Part shown: positions 61,870 to 64,000 of the stretch, one piece after another
Position numbering within the stretch: position 1 is the stretch's first letter
How the letters are laid out: every line of letters begins with the position of its first letter
NCBI RefSeq assembly: GCF_900156315.1
Contig: NZ_FTNI01000011.1
Span: forward strand, 62,001-126,000
Reading direction: 5' to 3'
DNA: 64,000 bases
DNA from: Microbispora rosea
GTDB lineage: Bacteria > Actinomycetota > Actinomycetes > Streptosporangiales > Streptosporangiaceae
Notes under the pieces: generated by a model
The model's database searches: none
Told to the model about the DNA's origin: nothing
What the model saw: only the letters and a program-made list of their open reading frames with translations
Translations under genes and position numbers: made by a program

Positions 61870-62334
61870 GTGTTCCGGATGATCGCCCGCCGCAGGTACC
61901 GGCGTGCTTGGCAGTCCATGAACGACCACGACTATCAGGCCATCATCAAGCAGCTCGCCCCCGACTTCCGGATGACGTTCCAGGGCGACACCAGCCTGGG
62001 CGGTACGCGCACCACCCGGGCGGGGATGGCCGCATGGTTCGACCGGCTGTTCCGCCTCCTGCCCGACGCCCAGTTCGAGTTGCGGCAGGTGGCCGTCGAC
62101 GGGCCGCCATGGAACACCCGGATCGCCGGCCTGTTCACCGTCCGGGCGACCACGCCGCTCGGCGAGCCCTACGAGAACGTGTTCGTCCAGTTCGTACGCC
62201 TGCGGTTCGGGCGGGTGTCCTGGTATGAGGTGCACGAGGACTCGCTGCGCTGGTGGCGGCTGTGCCAACATCTGAGCTCGAACGGAGTCGCCGAGGCCGT
62301 CGCACCGCCCATCACCGACACGGTGCGGGTGTGA
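61870..62334 (+). CDS. NTF2/SnoaL-like protein
   Basis: 154 residues. Family pattern: WQSMNDHDYQAIIKQLAPDFRMTFQGDTSLGGTRTTRAGMAAWFDRLF and a beta-rich end. GAGGAGG precedes GTG 61870, with ATG 61879 possible. Three bases before the HxlR gene, so they form an operon; the regulator may respond to the same compound. Upstream 61573-61869 holds the divergent tex promoter and no gene. Confidence 0.85.
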   Translation: MFRMIARRRYRRAWQSMNDHDYQAIIKQLAPDFRMTFQGDTSLGGTRTTRAGMAAWFDRLFRLLPDAQFELRQVAVDGPPWNTRIAGLFTVRATTPLGEPYENVFVQFVRLRFGRVSWYEVHEDSLRWWRLCQHLSSNGVAEAVAPPITDTVRV

Positions 62335-62337
62335 GCC

Positions 62338-62829
62338 GTGCGGCAGACCAGCTTCGCCGACATGCACTGTTCTTTGGCGCGCGCGCTGGAAGTCGTCGGA
62401 GACTGGTGGACCCCACTCATCCTGCGCGACGTCTACCTGGGTATCGACCGGTTCTCGGAGCTGGCGGAGGACCTGGGTTTGAGCCGCAACCTGCTCACCG
62501 AACGACTCAACGGCCTGATCGAAAACGGCATCCTGCGGCGTGAGCGCTACCAGGAACGTCCACCCCGCGACCGTTACGCCTTGACCGAAGCCGGGCAGCA
62601 GGTCATACCGATCCTGGTGGCGCTGACCGCGTGGGGCGACCGGTGGCGGACACCTGAGGGCGGCCCGCCGATCCGATTCCAGCACGGCGACCATCACGCC
62701 GCACCCATGGTCGCATGTGGAACGTGCGGCGACCGGATCACGTCGCAGGACCTGAGCGCCAAGCCCGGACCGGGAGGCCGGCGGGCACCCGGAACGATGC
62801 TGATAGCCGAGCGCCTCGGCACGATCTGA
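62338..62829 (+). CDS. HxlR family transcriptional regulator
   Basis: 163 residues. HxlR wHTH: CSLARALEVVGDWWTPLILRDVYLGIDRFSELAEDLGLSRNLLTERLNGLIENGILRRERYQERPPRDRYALTEAG. A short Cys pair follows (MVACGTCGDRI), as in the subgroup with a zinc-like hook. GTG 62338. Operon with the NTF2-like gene. Confidence 0.9.
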   Translation: MRQTSFADMHCSLARALEVVGDWWTPLILRDVYLGIDRFSELAEDLGLSRNLLTERLNGLIENGILRRERYQERPPRDRYALTEAGQQVIPILVALTAWGDRWRTPEGGPPIRFQHGDHHAAPMVACGTCGDRITSQDLSAKPGPGGRRAPGTMLIAERLGTI

Positions 62830-62962
62830 AGCGGCACACAGCTTGGCTCGGTGGCGAGGGCCGGTCCCCTCGCGAGATGCGGCACGGCTTTCCACGCCCG
62901 CTGAGCACGCACCGGACCGCGGCGGCCTCGGGTGGAGCTCGCCTTTCGTCCGAGCCGGCGGC

Positions 62963-63040
62963 GTTCACCAGGGCTCGGCGAGGCCGGCGGTCACCGGGGC
63001 TCGGCAGGACCGGTGGTCACCGGGGCTCGGCGGGACCGCA
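62963..63040. repeat. 26-bp tandem repeat at the 3' end of the zinc-ribbon gene
   Basis: Three units (62963, 62989, 63015), core GTCACCGGGGCTCGGC. The stop of the minus-strand gene (63017-63019) is in the third unit, and the same triplet is repeated in the others. Confidence 0.85.
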
Positions 63041-63418
63041 CAGGCGCTCGTACAGACCGGCGCAGGCCAGCAGCAGGAACGCGAGGGTGAGCAGCGCGTG
63101 TGGCGCGAACGGCGCGCCCCTGGCGGGCGTCTCGCCGGCCGGGGCCTCCACCGCGGGCCGGTTCGGCGTGGTCTCCGGATGGTGGGCCAGGTAGCCGGTG
63201 GGGAACGAGGTCACGGTCCCGCAGCCGCATCCGGGGCAGGTCATCCCGGACCAGGGCGGCTGGACGACCACCTCGTCCCGGGTCCACATCACGATGTCGA
63301 CGCCCTGCTCGTCGCGCGTGCGGCGGACGACGTACTCCTCCTCCCAGACACGCAGGCAGTGCAGGCACTCGAACGGCCACGTCTCCCTGGCGCTGACTGC
63401 CTCCCGCACCGGTACCAC
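63017..63418 (-). CDS. Zinc-ribbon-like protein with C-terminal membrane helix
   Basis: 133 residues. Cys pairs CLHC (about 18-21) and CPGCGC (about 61-66) look like a zinc ribbon; a hydrophobic segment ALLTLAFLLLACAGLY lies near the end. The likely start is GTG 63418. Family unknown. The last codons (AEPR-stop) lie in a tandem repeat. The 187 bases between the HxlR stop and this gene hold those repeats. Confidence 0.65.
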   Translation of the reverse strand: MVPVREAVSARETWPFECLHCLRVWEEEYVVRRTRDEQGVDIVMWTRDEVVVQPPWSGMTCPGCGCGTVTSFPTGYLAHHPETTPNRPAVEAPAGETPARGAPFAPHALLTLAFLLLACAGLYERLCGPAEPR

Positions 63419-63534
63419 CCCCGAACTGACGACCTCCGCCTACGAGTCTCAACACAGGGTGAAACCACTGCAAGTGGTGTGAAGGACACGATCGGTAATG
63501 ATTGCCCAGCGGGCCGGGTGCTTCTCCTGCTCCG

Positions 63535-64000
63535 TCAGACCACTTCGAGCAGCTCGTCGACCAGGCCGAGCGCCAGCGTCTTGTAGCCCACGGAGTCGAA
63601 CAGCACCGTGATCCGGTCCTGCTCGCGGCTCATCACGATCCCGTGCCCCCACTCGGCGTGCCGGACGTTCGCGTGCATGGGGAACCGCCCGTCGCCGGTC
63701 TCCGGCGGGGTCGCCGTCCCGGAGCGGCAGGTGTCGCAGTCGCCGCAGGACCGCTCGTACGGCTCGCCGAAGTACTCCAGCAGGAAGCGGCGCCGGCAGC
63801 CGGTTGTCTCGGCGTAGCCGCGCATCATCTCCAGCCGGGAGTCCTCCATCCGGTGCCGGAGGTCGTCGATCTCCACCGCGTGGGCGGCGGCCTCGTCCGG
63901 CGGCGGGCCGTCGGGCGCGTAGCGCAGGGCGCCACCGTGGGCGACCTCGACCGCGCCCGCCCGTTCGAGCAGATTGACGTGCGAGGTCAGCCTGGCCGCC
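63535..64000 (-). CDS. recQ: RecQ-type ATP-dependent DNA helicase, C-terminal part (start outside window)
   Basis: The frame is open to the window edge (about 155 residues seen). The RecQ zinc domain is present: GCRRRFLLEYFGEPYERSCGDCDTC (four Cys). The end, HAEWGHGIVMSREQDRITVLFDSVGYKTLAL, is the small beta domain found in actinobacterial RecQ proteins. The ATPase core is beyond the edge. It unwinds DNA in recombination and repair. Confidence 0.9.
   Translation of the reverse strand, partial: AARLTSHVNLLERAGAVEVAHGGALRYAPDGPPPDEAAAHAVEIDDLRHRMEDSRLEMMRGYAETTGCRRRFLLEYFGEPYERSCGDCDTCRSGTATPPETGDGRFPMHANVRHAEWGHGIVMSREQDRITVLFDSVGYKTLALGLVDELLEVV

Overview
The window is one contiguous stretch of very GC-rich DNA with frequent GTG starts, GTGA/ATGA stop-start overlaps and strong GGAGG-type ribosome binding sites. 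Gene content (a PopR-type regulator beside paired ClpP genes, an MXAN_6230/SCO0854-like protein, SPW and CsbD stress proteins, a TioE-type regulator, a Streptomyces-like hut locus, a Cip1-like cellulose-binding protein) points to an actinomycete. A Streptosporangiales-type organism is my inference, not something proven by a marker gene. No rRNA, complete tRNA, CRISPR array or insertion sequence was found.

Layout. 1-2060: end of a P450 gene, an O-methyltransferase and an AT-richer lipoprotein gene. 2235-5903 (minus): a compact RiPP-like cassette of precursor peptide, radical SAM/SPASM enzyme, PqqD-like recognition protein and FAD oxidoreductase. 6084-7788: two ClpP genes with a PopR-type operator and a convergent PopR-like regulator ending in the LAA degron. 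7825-13959: an HTH protein, RNA 2'-phosphotransferase, a TerD-linked protein, an intergenic tRNA-like fragment, an Rpn-type nuclease and an HNH nuclease. 14188-18043: a catabolic operon (flavin monooxygenase, DUF3237, CocE-type hydrolase) with a divergent MarR regulator and operator. 18431-23927: DoxX protein, then SMP-30 lactonase, zinc dehydrogenase and FAD/Fe-S dehydrogenase, which look like a sugar-acid/hydroxyacid oxidation set. 24228-32927: a frameshifted SnoaL relic, TioE regulator with erythromycin-esterase homologue, TetR with reductase, PPTase, TerC behind a yybP-ykoY-like riboswitch, aminotransferase and GST. 33098-38012: SPW, CsbD, DJ-1/PfpI, and SDR with divergent TetR. 38108-45194: a peptide ABC transporter operon with a degenerate M24 protein and a divergent Lrp regulator. 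45208-53482: ROK kinase, cellulose-binding protein, hemerythrin, ferritin-like protein, DUF6766 operon, STAS protein and MBL hydrolase. 53645-58120: RpiR regulator, urocanate hydratase and M20 amidohydrolase (histidine/ureide catabolism). 58550-64000: a secreted polyglutamine protein, Tex, NTF2-like plus HxlR pair, a zinc-ribbon membrane protein and the end of RecQ.

Best candidates for something new: the RiPP cassette with its 93-residue precursor ending in a CxC/W/G-S-rich tail; the secreted His/Gln-repeat protein; the histidine-rich N-terminus on the RpiR regulator of the hut genes; the M24 protein that has lost most metal ligands inside a peptide transporter operon; and a recurring pattern of short tandem repeats that duplicate the 3' end of a gene together with its stop codon (tex and 63017-63418).
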